64,000 nucleotides of DNA from Viridilinea sp964592425 (GCA_964592425.1 CAZQCG010000011.1:1-64000); one strand, 5' to 3'; positions 18,543-26,574 are shown, counted from the stretch's first letter. Made by a program: numbers and translations. Notes: generated from the letters alone by a model not told the origin.

Positions 18543-19577
18543 ATGCGCGAGTATCTGGAGCGTATTGATGCCTGGCTGGCCCGTGGTGAGACCGTTGCAG
18601 TGGCGACGGTCGTACGTACCATAGGATCCGCGCCGCGCCAGGTGGGCGCACAGATGTTTGTCGCCTCAGGCGGCGGCATAGCTGGCTCGGTCAGCGGTGG
18701 CTGTGTTGAAGGGGCCGTCTTCACAGCCTGCCAGGAGGCCATCAGCACAGGCCAGGCACGCCTACTGCATTTTGGGGTGAGCGACGACGATGCGTGGGCA
18801 GTCGGCCTCGCCTGCGGTGGCACGATTGAGGTGCTGGTTGAAGTCCTGGCTACCCCGCAGGAGCAGAGTACATACCACACCCTTAGCGAGCTGATCACCA
18901 ACGGCCAGGCGGTGGCCATCGTCACATTGATCGAGGGTGGCGAGACTATCGGTGCCCGCCTTTTGCTTCACCCCAATGGGCAGGCCAGTGGCAGCCTTGG
19001 TAATACAGAGCTCACCCAACGGGCCTGCACTGAAGCCCAGGAACTGCTTGCTACGGGGATCACACGCAGCCTGAGCTACCCCGCGCATGACGCCACAATC
19101 TTTGTGCAGAGCTTTTTGCCACCACCAACCCTGGTGATGATTGGTGGTGTCCATATCGCCGTGGCCCTGGCAGCCATGGCGCGCATCGTCGGTTTTCACA
19201 CTGTGGTGATCGACCCCCGCACGGCCTTTGCCAACGACGAACGTTTTGCCCACGTCGATGAACTGCTGACGGGCTGGCCCGACGAAGGGTTGGCGCACTA
19301 CCTTGATGCCCGCAGTGCAGTGGCCGTCTTAACCCACGACCCCAAGCTGGACGACCCGGCCCTGCAGGTGGCCCTGGCCTCAACAGCACGTTATATCGGT
19401 GCCCTGGGCAGCCGCAGCACCCACCAGAAGCGCCTCGAACGCCTGCGTGCTGCCGGTCTGGACGAGACGCGCCTGGCCCGCATCCACGGGCCAATCGGCC
19501 TGGCCCTGGGAGCAAAGACGCCCGAAGAGATTGGTGTCAGTATCCTGGCCCAGATCATCCAGGTCTACCGGGCCTAG
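18543..19577 (+). CDS. XdhC/CoxI-family molybdoenzyme maturation protein
   Basis: 344 aa, ATG with GAGAGG upstream. The N-terminal XdhC_CoxI domain shows VVRTIGSAPRQVGAQM and AGSVSGGCVEGAV, including the family Cys. The C-terminal Rossmann-like domain starts at VMIGGVHIAVALAAMARIVGF and ends with GPIGLALGAKTPEEIGVSILA. XdhC binds molybdenum cofactor and helps its sulfuration and insertion into xanthine-dehydrogenase or CO-dehydrogenase type hydroxylases. No hydroxylase subunit is nearby, so the client is encoded elsewhere; moaC at 20613-21107 is the only other Mo-cofactor gene here. A small TPR gene follows after 28 bases. Confidence 0.85.
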   Translation: MREYLERIDAWLARGETVAVATVVRTIGSAPRQVGAQMFVASGGGIAGSVSGGCVEGAVFTACQEAISTGQARLLHFGVSDDDAWAVGLACGGTIEVLVEVLATPQEQSTYHTLSELITNGQAVAIVTLIEGGETIGARLLLHPNGQASGSLGNTELTQRACTEAQELLATGITRSLSYPAHDATIFVQSFLPPPTLVMIGGVHIAVALAAMARIVGFHTVVIDPRTAFANDERFAHVDELLTGWPDEGLAHYLDARSAVAVLTHDPKLDDPALQVALASTARYIGALGSRSTHQKRLERLRAAGLDETRLARIHGPIGLALGAKTPEEIGVSILAQIIQVYRA

Positions 19578-19605
19578 CGCAGACCGGTTCCCTGCGGAGG
19601 TTTTT

Positions 19606-19857
19606 ATGGATCCCCAACTGGCCGCGTGGCTTTATGACGGCGCAGTAGCCCTGACCAACGGTGACAAAGAGCAGGCACGCACCTTGCTCCTGCGCGTGGT
19701 AGAGGCCGACGAGACAATTGAAGAAGCCTGGCTCTGGCTAAGTGGGGCCGTAGACGACCCCGACGATCAGCGCACTGCCCTCGAAAATGTCCTGGCGATC
19801 AACCCGCAGAACGAATTTGCGCGCTTCGGCTTGCAGGTGTTGACCGACAAGAACTGA
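19606..19857 (+). CDS. Small TPR-like protein
   Basis: 83 aa, ATG with GGAGG six bases upstream. The whole protein is helical: NGDKEQARTLLLRVVEADET, then EEAWLWLSGAVDDPDDQRTALENVLAINPQNEFARFGL. This is a compact two-repeat TPR module, and similar sequences recur in Chloroflexota proteins, often as N-terminal parts of longer ones. It may be co-transcribed with the XdhC-family gene. Function unknown. Confidence 0.65.
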   Translation: MDPQLAAWLYDGAVALTNGDKEQARTLLLRVVEADETIEEAWLWLSGAVDDPDDQRTALENVLAINPQNEFARFGLQVLTDKN

Positions 19858-19872
19858 TGATCGCGTAACAAT

Positions 19873-20211
19873 CTACCGCCGACGCGAAACCGCCCGCCCC
19901 GAGGCCGCACCTGCCCGCCGGTTGGTAGCAGGGGATGGCGACGTGACTGGCAAGGGCTGCGGAACAGGGGATGCCGTCGGCTCAGTGCTTTCATCAAGGC
20001 CGACCCAGTAGGTATGCCGGCGCACATTGGTGGCACTACGTACGGCGACCCCGGCAACCTCGGTGAGCTCGGCTTCGTTGACGAGCACAAGTGTCGGATG
20101 GGTACGAAACCGCTGATAGTAGGCATCGATCGCATCAGCGATCTTGTTGCCCAGACTCAGCTTGGGGCTGTCGTCGTACCACATCAGGAAAGGGGTACTT
20201 CTGACACTCAT
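19873..20211 (-). CDS. Uncharacterised protein, second gene of a putative SOS-regulated pair
   Basis: 112 aa. The ATG at 20211 overlaps the upstream gene's stop by four bases (ATGA), so translation is probably coupled. Residues 1-70 look like a compact alpha/beta domain (PFLMWYDDSPKLSLGNKIADAI, HPTLVLVNEAELTEVAGV, YWVGLDE). The last ~40 residues are Pro/Ser/Arg rich, probably disordered and basic (RRAGAASGRAVSRRR). No signal peptide, membrane helix or catalytic motif recognised. Expression would come from the promoter at 20558-20586 with its two LexA-type boxes, which suggests a role after DNA damage; that is inference from the regulatory sequence only. Confidence 0.6.
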   Translation of the reverse strand: MSVRSTPFLMWYDDSPKLSLGNKIADAIDAYYQRFRTHPTLVLVNEAELTEVAGVAVRSATNVRRHTYWVGLDESTEPTASPVPQPLPVTSPSPATNRRAGAASGRAVSRRR

Positions 20212-20516
20212 GGCTCGCTCCTCTGGGGCCAGATCACCTGCCACGTACCGACATGCAACTCCTGAACCAGGGTACAGGGCTGCGCCCCGGCACAGTGTAC
20301 GGCAAAGAAGCGCCGCGCAGGGTGACGCCCACGCCCACGATGCTCCCAGATACGCTCGATGCGTGCGACCCGGTGGACGGTGCCCCGATGACGGAAACAG
20401 GCTGGGAGAAAACCATAGCGGAGCGCACAGAGCTCGACTGGCACTACCAGGGCCCGGCGGGGAGGCCAGGCTAGCCAGTTCATGATCGCGACAGCGGGCT
20501 GACGGGTCAGGATCAT
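20208..20516 (-). CDS. Small uncharacterised protein (DUF6504-like), first gene of a putative SOS-regulated pair
   Basis: 102 aa from the ATG at 20516, which has GAGG five bases upstream. The core FRHRGTVHRVARIERIWEHRG followed by RRFFAV and GTWQVIWP loosely matches the pattern of the small DUF6504 family (F-x-W/H-RG-x-x-x-x-V, then a one-strand-per-turn end). From memory, that family is often encoded near translesion polymerase genes in actinobacteria; this resemblance needs a profile search. Its promoter contains two GAAC-N4-GTTC palindromes, and it is translationally coupled to the gene ending at 19873. Confidence 0.55.
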   Translation of the reverse strand: MILTRQPAVAIMNWLAWPPRRALVVPVELCALRYGFLPACFRHRGTVHRVARIERIWEHRGRGRHPARRFFAVHCAGAQPCTLVQELHVGTWQVIWPQRSEP

Positions 20517-20537
20517 AAGGGCCTCGCAGGGGGATAT

Positions 20538-20549
20538 GAACAACTGTTC
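20538..20549. promoter_or_regulatory. LexA-type SOS box 2
   Basis: GAAC-AACT-GTTC is an exact GAAC-N4-GTTC palindrome lying at about +2 to +13 relative to the predicted transcript start of the minus-strand pair. This is the core of the Gram-positive-type LexA operator. Confidence 0.7.
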
Positions 20550-20557
20550 TATCCCCC

Positions 20558-20586
20558 AGTATAAACGAACTCTCGTTCGCCGTCAA
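20558..20586 (-). promoter_or_regulatory. Promoter of the uncharacterised gene pair
   Basis: On the minus strand TTGACG (20586-20581), a 17-base spacer and TATACT (20563-20558) form a good housekeeping promoter. The predicted start is near 20551, giving a 35-base leader to the ATG at 20516. A LexA-type box fills most of the spacer. Confidence 0.75.
20566..20579. promoter_or_regulatory. LexA-type SOS box 1
   Basis: CGAAC-TCTC-GTTCG is a perfect palindrome with 5-base arms, lying between the -35 and -10 elements of the minus-strand promoter. It fits the core of the Bacillus and mycobacterial LexA operator. It is centred 29 bases from box 2. Confidence 0.75.
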
Positions 20587-20612
20587 GCCCCATTGCGATC
20601 TTGCGCTGCCCG

Positions 20613-21107
20613 CTATTCGAGGATGAGCTCGCCGCTGCGCCCGCCGCGCTTCTCGGCCAGGCGGATCTCGCTGATGCGCATGGTCTGGTCAATCGCCTTG
20701 CACATATCGTAGATCGTCAGCGCCGCAACACTCACCGCCGTCAACGCCTCCATCTCAACCCCTGTCTGGCCCCTGGTACGCACAATCGACTCAATCCGCA
20801 GGGCGCTACTGCTACGGTCAAGGTCGAAGCGCAGGCTGACATGGGTCAGCAACAGGGGATGGCAAAGCGGGATGATCTCAGGGGTGCGCTTGGCCGCCAT
20901 AATCCCCGCGACCCGCGCCACGGCCAGCACATCACCCTTGGGTAGATTGCCATCACTGATGATGTCGAGGGTAGCGAGCTGCATCAGCACCGCCCCACGC
21001 GCAATCGCCTCACGTTGGGTCTCCAACTTGGCCCCGACATCAACCATCCGCGCCCGGCCTTGCTCATCCAGATGGCTCAACTGGCGCTCAACTCGCTCTT
21101 CCCCCAT
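20613..21107 (-). CDS. moaC: Cyclic pyranopterin monophosphate synthase MoaC
   Basis: 164 aa from the ATG at 21107, preceded by AGGAG at a 7-base gap; this gives the usual family length. MoaC converts the 3',8-cyclo-GTP product of MoaA into cyclic pyranopterin monophosphate in molybdenum cofactor synthesis. Family motifs: HLDEQGRARMVDVGAK, KGDVLAVARVAGIMAAKRTPEIIPLCHPL, GVEMEALTAVSVAALTIYDMCKA. The conserved Lys, His and Asp residues of the active site are present. moaA is not in the window. It is divergent from the mraZ cluster. Confidence 0.93.
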   Translation of the reverse strand: MGEERVERQLSHLDEQGRARMVDVGAKLETQREAIARGAVLMQLATLDIISDGNLPKGDVLAVARVAGIMAAKRTPEIIPLCHPLLLTHVSLRFDLDRSSSALRIESIVRTRGQTGVEMEALTAVSVAALTIYDMCKAIDQTMRISEIRLAEKRGGRSGELILE

Positions 21108-21267
21108 ATGAATACTCCTGCTCATCTCAACTAGCCGGGGTGATGTACTAGACATATTGTACCCTATGCCAGGCACGGCCCTAAACATGGCTCAGCAAGG
21201 TGATCCTAATGTAAAGATGTTGTAATAGCCCTGACAGGAGAATGAACCAAAATCCAGGCTATGCGCC

Positions 21268-21296
21268 TTGAAATGGGGGGGTGAGTGGTATATAAT
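21268..21296 (+). promoter_or_regulatory. Main promoter of the dcw cluster
   Basis: TTGAAA (21268-21273), 17-base spacer, TATAAT (21291-21296): 11 of 12 bases match consensus. The transcript would start near 21303, directly before the MraZ repeats, leaving a leader of about 75 bases. Confidence 0.8.
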
Positions 21297-21307
21297 GGGC
21301 CGAACCG

Positions 21308-21332
21308 TGGGGCAAAGTGGGGCAAAGTGGGG
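21308..21332 (+). promoter_or_regulatory. MraZ operator: three TGGGG repeats with 10-bp period
   Basis: TGGGG occurs at 21308, 21318 and 21328, each followed by five other bases (GCAAAG-type spacers). MraZ is known to bind three or more TGGGN-N5 direct repeats upstream of its own gene. Here the repeats lie just downstream of the predicted transcript start, so bound MraZ should block transcription of the whole cluster. Confidence 0.85.
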
Positions 21333-21378
21333 AATACGCACAGGCGTTCGGGCAAAATGTCTGACGGGGTAGCAGGCT

Positions 21379-21810
21379 GTGTTTCTCGGAGAGTTCGAGC
21401 ATACGATCGACGAGAAGGGCCGCGTGGCCATCCCTGCCCGCTTTCGTGAGGAGTTGGGTGAGGGTTTTGTGCTGACCAAAGGCTTTGAACTCTGCCTCCA
21501 GGCTTTCCCTCGCTCGATGTGGAATGAACTTGCTGAAAAGGTAAACCGGCTCCCCCTTGGGAGCCCGCAGGCCCGCAACCTGCGCCGCATGCTCTTTGCT
21601 CCAGCTATCGAGGTTGAGGTTGACCGCCAGGGGCGCGTGCTGATTCCTCAAGGTCTGCGTGAATACGCTGGCCTGAGCGAAGAGGTGTTGATTACTGGAA
21701 TGCATACCTATTTTGAGCTCTGGTCGGCACCACGCTGGCGGACGCTCCAGGAGGAATTGAACGGGAACGGTGCCGCCATCGCTGAACAACTGGCAGACCT
21801 GGGTATCTAA
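21379..21810 (+). CDS. mraZ: Transcriptional regulator MraZ
   Basis: 143 aa, GTG start. Two SpoVT/AbrB-like halves are visible: FLGEFEHTIDEKGRVAIPARFRE and APAIEVEVDRQGRVLIPQGLREYAGL, each with the family DxxGR signature. MraZ forms a ring-shaped octamer or dodecamer and represses the division and cell-wall operon through repeats next to its promoter; those repeats are present at 21308-21332. It heads the 16-gene downstream cluster. The next gene starts one or two bases after its stop, or overlaps it. Confidence 0.95.
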   Translation: MFLGEFEHTIDEKGRVAIPARFREELGEGFVLTKGFELCLQAFPRSMWNELAEKVNRLPLGSPQARNLRRMLFAPAIEVEVDRQGRVLIPQGLREYAGLSEEVLITGMHTYFELWSAPRWRTLQEELNGNGAAIAEQLADLGI

Positions 21811-21811
21811 G

Positions 21812-22738
21812 GTGCAACCGTCCTTTCACCACCTGCCGGTCTTACCCAGCGAGGTTGCCGAAGCCCTGGCCCCTCATCCCGGCGGCATGTATCTCGATGG
21901 GACCCTCGGCGGGGCTGGCCACGCCCTCGCCACCCTCCAGGCTGCCCAACCCGGCGGCAGCTTGCTCGGTATCGATGCCGACCCAGAAGCCCTCAGCGCC
22001 GCTCGCACCCGCCTGCTTGCTGCTGGACTGCCCGCAACCAGCTTCATCCTTCATCACGGACACTTCGCCGACCTGACGACTATTGCGCAACACTATGGCT
22101 TCCCACACCTTGACGGCCTCCTGCTTGATCTGGGTGTGTCTTCCTATCAGCTTGAAAATCCGGCCCGGGGTTTTAGCTTCAACTATGACGGGCCCCTCGA
22201 TATGCGCCTCGACCCGACCTGCGACCCGACGGCTGCCGACCTGATCAATAGCCTTGAGGAGTCGGCTTTGGCAGACTTGATCTATCGTTATGGTGAAGAA
22301 CGAGCCTCGCGACGGATCGCCCGCATGATCGTCGAACGTCGGCGCACGGCTCGCTTTGAGCGCACCGGCGACCTGGCCAGCCTGGTGGCCCGTGCCGTTC
22401 GCCAGAGTGGCCGCGAGCGCATTCACCCGGCGACCCGTACCTTCCAGGCCCTACGCATCGCGGTCAATGGCGAACTCGACCAGCTCGAGCGAGCCTTGCC
22501 CCAGGCCCTTGATCTGCTCAAACCAGGCGGACGGTTGGCCGTGATCAGCTTCCACTCGCTGGAAGATCGCCTTGTAAAACAGTTCTTCCGCGACGAGTCG
22601 GGCTATGGCGGTAGCGCCAACCCGCGCCCGGCCCGCCTACGCCTGCTCACCCGTAAGCCCGTGATGGCAAGCCTCGACGAACTTGCGCAAAACCCGCGCG
22701 CCCGCAGCGCCCGTCTGCGTAGCGCCGAACGGATCTAA
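21812..22738 (+). CDS. rsmH: 16S rRNA (cytosine(1402)-N(4))-methyltransferase
   Basis: 308 aa from the GTG at 21812, just after the mraZ stop; an ATG at 21770 inside mraZ is also possible. RsmH (MraW) uses S-adenosylmethionine to methylate N4 of C1402 in 16S rRNA. It begins with FHHLPVLPSEVAEAL, has the SAM-binding strand MYLDGTLGGAGHA, and carries LDGLLLDLGVSSYQLENPARGFSFNYDGPLD-type landmarks. The end has AVISFHSLEDRLVKQFF and a basic tail. Its place directly after mraZ is conserved across bacteria. Confidence 0.93.
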   Translation: MQPSFHHLPVLPSEVAEALAPHPGGMYLDGTLGGAGHALATLQAAQPGGSLLGIDADPEALSAARTRLLAAGLPATSFILHHGHFADLTTIAQHYGFPHLDGLLLDLGVSSYQLENPARGFSFNYDGPLDMRLDPTCDPTAADLINSLEESALADLIYRYGEERASRRIARMIVERRRTARFERTGDLASLVARAVRQSGRERIHPATRTFQALRIAVNGELDQLERALPQALDLLKPGGRLAVISFHSLEDRLVKQFFRDESGYGGSANPRPARLRLLTRKPVMASLDELAQNPRARSARLRSAERI

Positions 22739-22771
22739 CCCCCTTCACCTAGAAGCAGTGGAGACGCGACG

Positions 22772-23182
22772 ATGGCGCTCAACACTCAGCGTAGCTCAAC
22801 CCTTCAGGGAGCCCGCGCCCGGCGGCTGGCCCTCCCGCGCTATCTGCGGCTCGATGGTAGTCGCTACCTGCTCGGCCTGGTGGCGATCCTGAGCCTGATT
22901 AGCCTGATTGTCCTGGCCCAGACGGGCGTGGTCGCCACGAAGGGCTATGCCATTGCCAACCTTGAGAGTGAGAAGGTGCTTTTGCTCCGTGAGCGTACCC
23001 TCCTGCAGGAACGCCAGGCCCGCGCCCAGTCGCTCGAACGCATCCGCCTCCAGGCTGAACAGGCCGGACTACGCCCAATGCAGGATAACCAGGTACGTTA
23101 CCTCGAGATCCCTGTGCTTGCGCCACCAAGCAGCCAGAGTCTCCCGCCGACTACGTCCGCTGAGCAAGATCTCGCGCCCTGA
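22772..23182 (+). CDS. ftsL: FtsL-like division protein
   Basis: 136 aa, ATG preceded by GGAG. A short basic cytoplasmic N-terminus is followed by one membrane helix (about 30-52, YLLGLVAILSLISLIVLA) and a coiled coil (LESEKVLLLRERTLLQERQARAQSLERIRLQAEQAG). Size, topology and position between rsmH and ftsI are those of FtsL, which bridges FtsB/FtsQ and activates FtsW-FtsI. FtsL sequences diverge strongly, so the name rests on topology and gene order. The Pro/Ser-rich C-terminus is longer than usual. Confidence 0.75.
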   Translation: MALNTQRSSTLQGARARRLALPRYLRLDGSRYLLGLVAILSLISLIVLAQTGVVATKGYAIANLESEKVLLLRERTLLQERQARAQSLERIRLQAEQAGLRPMQDNQVRYLEIPVLAPPSSQSLPPTTSAEQDLAP

Positions 23183-23196
23183 TGAATGACTGAACG

Positions 23197-25008
23197 ATGG
23201 CCACACGCACCACAAGTCGGATCGCACCCCGCCAGCCCGCAGACTCTGCGCCTGTGCGGGTGCGTCTGCCACGCTGGCGGATCAATGCCCTCCTGCTGCT
23301 CTGTATGCTGCTGAGCACAGGGGTCTTCTTGCGCCTGGTTGAGTTGCAGGTCGTGCGCCATAACGAACTGCGCGAACTCGCTGAGGGTGAATTTGATCGT
23401 ATGATCACCCTCCAGCCGACCCGCGGCATGATCACTGATCGCCTCGGCAATGTGTTGGCTATGGACGTTGACCGCGAGAGCCTCTGGGTTATTCCCGGTC
23501 AGGTCATCCCCGAACGCGCCCCGCGCCTGTCCGTGATCCTCTCCTCACTCGTTGGCAAAGATTCCCAGACGATCCTTGAAGCCCTCACCAATACTGACTA
23601 TTACTGGCTGCCCATCGCTCGCTGGCTCGATCCAGAAGTCGCCGCCCAGATCGAGGCCCTGAACGAGCCCGGCCTGCGCCTTGAATATGAGCCGCGCCGG
23701 GTCTATCCCCAGGGTACCTTCGCCGCTCAGTTGATCGGCGCAGTGAACAATGAGGGCACCGGCATCAGCGGGATCGAGAATTTCTTTAACGATGAACTGA
23801 AGGGTATCACCGGAACCCTGCAGGCCGAGTTCGATGGAGCCCAGAACCCGATCGCAATTGCGCCCTCCCATACTGTGCCGCCCCGCAACGGCGTCAATAT
23901 CCAGACAACGATTGATCCGCTAGTGCAGTATGTGATCGAGCGTGAGTTGAAGATCGCCGTTGAACAACATAACGCCGATGGTGGCTCGATCCTTGTAATT
24001 GATCCGCGCACAGGGGCGATCCGCGGCATGGCTTCCTGGCCACCCTTCGATCCCAACGAGTATAACAACTACCCTGAGGCGGTCTATGGGCGCAATCCGG
24101 CCGTGAGTGATCTCTACGAGCCCGGTAGCACCTTTAAGATGATCACCGTAGCCGCCGGTTTGCAGAGCCGCGCCTTCACCGCCGATAGCCAGGTCAACGA
24201 TACCGGCGTGATCTATCGCTATGACCAGTTACTCAAGAACTGGAATGGCGGGGCCAATGGTATGCTCACGCCCGGCGGGGTGATCTACTTCTCCAGTAAT
24301 GTCGGTGCATTGCAATTGAATGAACTGACCGGGCCAGAGGCTTTCTACCGTGCGGTCGCCGATTTCGGCTTTGGCCGCCCTACCGGCATCGAGCTGGGTG
24401 GCGAAGAGAGCGGGATCGTCCACCCGCCTGGCAGCCCTTACTACAACGATCTCTCCTTCCTGATCAATGCCTACGGCCAAAGCATCTCGGTCACACCGTT
24501 ACAGATGGTGCAGGCAGCGGCGGCGATTGCCAACGACGGTGTGATGATGAAGCCCTATATCATCGAACGCACCTGTGAAGATGATGTCTGTACCACTACC
24601 GAACCAGTGGTGGCCGGGCGTCCGGTTGAGCCCGGTGTGGCCTGGACGGTACGGCGCATGATGATGAACTCAGCCAACCACTATGCACCGGTGGTCTGGG
24701 CCGGGCAGACCGGCAATTGGGGCGATCAGTGGCTGGTGCCGGGCTATCAGGTGGGCGCCAAGACCGGAACCTCGAGCATTCCCATTCCCGGTGGCGGCTA
24801 TGACCCGAATTATACGATCGGCTCGGTGCTGGGCTTCGGCCCGCTTGATGGTGCTCATTTCGCGGTGCTGGTCAAGATTGACCGGCCCAAAGATGATATC
24901 TGGGGCGTCGGTACGGCGATCCCGGTCTTCTACAAGGTGATGGACGAGTTGCTGCGCTATGAGCGCATCCCCCCCGATCCATCCCTGGTAAGCCCTGGCC
25001 AGGAGTAA
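23197..25008 (+). CDS. ftsI: Penicillin-binding protein, FtsI-type transpeptidase
   Basis: 603 aa. One N-terminal membrane anchor (INALLLLCMLLSTGVFL), then the PBP dimerisation domain beginning with TRGMITDRLGNVLAMDV. The transpeptidase domain has all three motifs: S311-T-F-K314 (PGSTFK), S366-S-N368 and K522-T-G524 (GAKTGTS). It cross-links septal peptidoglycan as partner of FtsW. No PASTA domains. murF follows; murE, which usually lies between ftsI and murF, is absent. The next gene has its own candidate promoter. Confidence 0.92.
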   Translation: MATRTTSRIAPRQPADSAPVRVRLPRWRINALLLLCMLLSTGVFLRLVELQVVRHNELRELAEGEFDRMITLQPTRGMITDRLGNVLAMDVDRESLWVIPGQVIPERAPRLSVILSSLVGKDSQTILEALTNTDYYWLPIARWLDPEVAAQIEALNEPGLRLEYEPRRVYPQGTFAAQLIGAVNNEGTGISGIENFFNDELKGITGTLQAEFDGAQNPIAIAPSHTVPPRNGVNIQTTIDPLVQYVIERELKIAVEQHNADGGSILVIDPRTGAIRGMASWPPFDPNEYNNYPEAVYGRNPAVSDLYEPGSTFKMITVAAGLQSRAFTADSQVNDTGVIYRYDQLLKNWNGGANGMLTPGGVIYFSSNVGALQLNELTGPEAFYRAVADFGFGRPTGIELGGEESGIVHPPGSPYYNDLSFLINAYGQSISVTPLQMVQAAAAIANDGVMMKPYIIERTCEDDVCTTTEPVVAGRPVEPGVAWTVRRMMMNSANHYAPVVWAGQTGNWGDQWLVPGYQVGAKTGTSSIPIPGGGYDPNYTIGSVLGFGPLDGAHFAVLVKIDRPKDDIWGVGTAIPVFYKVMDELLRYERIPPDPSLVSPGQE

Positions 25009-25055
25009 ACTCAGAGCGGCCAGGCATCCCGCCGGGCCGGTGGTTAAAGAGGAGG

Positions 25056-25064
25056 TGCTATAAT
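25056..25064 (+). promoter_or_regulatory. Internal extended -10 promoter before murF
   Basis: TGC-TATAAT (25056-25064) is a perfect extended -10 element, 30 bases before the GTG at 25095, in the only sizeable gap of the early dcw cluster. No -35 match is seen at 17 bases. It suggests a secondary transcript starting at murF. Confidence 0.5.
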
Positions 25065-25094
25065 TGCCCCCGATTGGTACGTGCGGAGGGCAAG

Positions 25095-26573
25095 GTGCTG
25101 CAACTTTACGATGTGCTCTACGCTGTGCAGGAACGGTGGTCACGCCGTCGGTCGCAGCTTCCGCCTCACTGGCATGAAGCGCAGCTGAACGAGGTGGTGA
25201 CCGACTCACGCGAGGTGGGTCCAGGCGACCTCTTCCTCGCCCTGAGCGGCGAACGCACTGATGGACATCTTTTTCTGGCCGATGTGATCGCCCGTGGTGC
25301 CGGGGGAGCCCTCGTCTCCCGTACTGCGGCAGAGGCGCAAGCCGCGAACCTGAGTGGCCTTACCCGTCCCTGGGTTATCGTGGATCCCGCCTCTGACGCT
25401 GAACTGGCCGCTGTGCCAGCCAATGCGTGCCTCCTCATCGCCGTAGACGACCCGCTTATGGCTGTCCAGCGGCTGGCCGTCTACCATCGCAGCTTGTACA
25501 CGCCGACCGTTGTTGGTATCACCGGGAGCGTGGGCAAGACCTCCACTAAGGAGGTAACCGCGGCAGTTCTGGCAAGCCGCTTCCGTACCTTAAAAAGCAA
25601 ACGTAGTTTTAACAGCGAGGCCACACTCCCGACCAGCCTGCTCCGCATCAGACCTGACCACGAAGTCGTCGTGCTGGAGATGGGCATGTGGGCGCCGGGT
25701 GAGATCCGTTTTCTGGCGGATCTTGCCCGGCCCCAGGTCGGGATCGTTACCAATGTTGGCCCTTCGCACCTTGAACGGATGGGTAGTCTGACGGCGATCA
25801 GCAATGCGAAAGCCGAACTGCCCGAGGCCCTCCCGGAGACGGGCTGGTGCCTGCTGAATGCCGATGATCCCTACGTCGCGGCGATGGCCGAACGTACCCG
25901 CGCTCAGGTGCTGCGCTTCGGGCTTGGCCCGCAGGCTGAGTTACGGGCAAGTGATCTGCAGAGCTTCGGCCTGGAGGGCATCGCCTGCCGCCTGCACCAT
26001 GCCGATACCAGCCTGGATTTACGCCTGCCCCTGCCTGGCAGGCATAGCATCTATACGGCCCTGGCTGCCGCCGCCGCCGGACTGGTGCTCGGTCTCACCT
26101 GGCCTGAAATTGTCGCCGGTCTGCAGCATGCTGTGTTGACCGAGCGCGTGCAGACATTGCCGGGGCTCAGTGGGGCCACCCTGATCGATGACAGCTACAA
26201 TGCTGCCCCTATTTCGACCCTCGCCGCGCTGGATCTGCTGGGCGATCTGCCTGGCCGCAAGCTGGCTGTGCTGGGCGATATGTTGGAACTGGGGGCCGCC
26301 GAGGACGAAGGGCATCGTGCGGTGGGTCGGCGGGCCGCCGAGGTGAGCGACTGGTTGATCACCGTCGGGCCACGCGCTCGCCTGACCGCCAAGGCCGCCC
26401 GCGAGGCTGGCATGCATGCCGCCTGTGTGCTAGCCTGTGCTGATACTGACGAGGCGAGCCGCATCGTGCGCCCGCTCCTCGGCCCCGGTGATTATGTGCT
26501 GATTAAAGGCTCGCGCGGCATGGAGATGGAGCGTATCGTCGCCGCACTACGACAACGCCCGGAGGAGAAATGA
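25095..26573 (+). CDS. murF: UDP-N-acetylmuramoyl-tripeptide--D-alanyl-D-alanine ligase
   Basis: 492 aa from the GTG at 25095, which has GGAGG at a 5-base gap; an upstream TTG at 25074 is less likely. MurF adds D-Ala-D-Ala to the UDP-MurNAc tripeptide. The N-terminal substrate domain (VVTDSREVGPGDLFLALSGERTDGH) is followed by the ATP loop GITGSVGKTSTKE and by the MurF-specific DDSYNAAP. The C-terminal Rossmann domain has LAVLGDMLELG. These motifs identify it as MurF rather than MurE, which matters because murE is missing here. Only one base separates it from mraY. Confidence 0.93.
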   Translation: MLQLYDVLYAVQERWSRRRSQLPPHWHEAQLNEVVTDSREVGPGDLFLALSGERTDGHLFLADVIARGAGGALVSRTAAEAQAANLSGLTRPWVIVDPASDAELAAVPANACLLIAVDDPLMAVQRLAVYHRSLYTPTVVGITGSVGKTSTKEVTAAVLASRFRTLKSKRSFNSEATLPTSLLRIRPDHEVVVLEMGMWAPGEIRFLADLARPQVGIVTNVGPSHLERMGSLTAISNAKAELPEALPETGWCLLNADDPYVAAMAERTRAQVLRFGLGPQAELRASDLQSFGLEGIACRLHHADTSLDLRLPLPGRHSIYTALAAAAAGLVLGLTWPEIVAGLQHAVLTERVQTLPGLSGATLIDDSYNAAPISTLAALDLLGDLPGRKLAVLGDMLELGAAEDEGHRAVGRRAAEVSDWLITVGPRARLTAKAAREAGMHAACVLACADTDEASRIVRPLLGPGDYVLIKGSRGMEMERIVAALRQRPEEK

Positions 26574-26574
26574 C

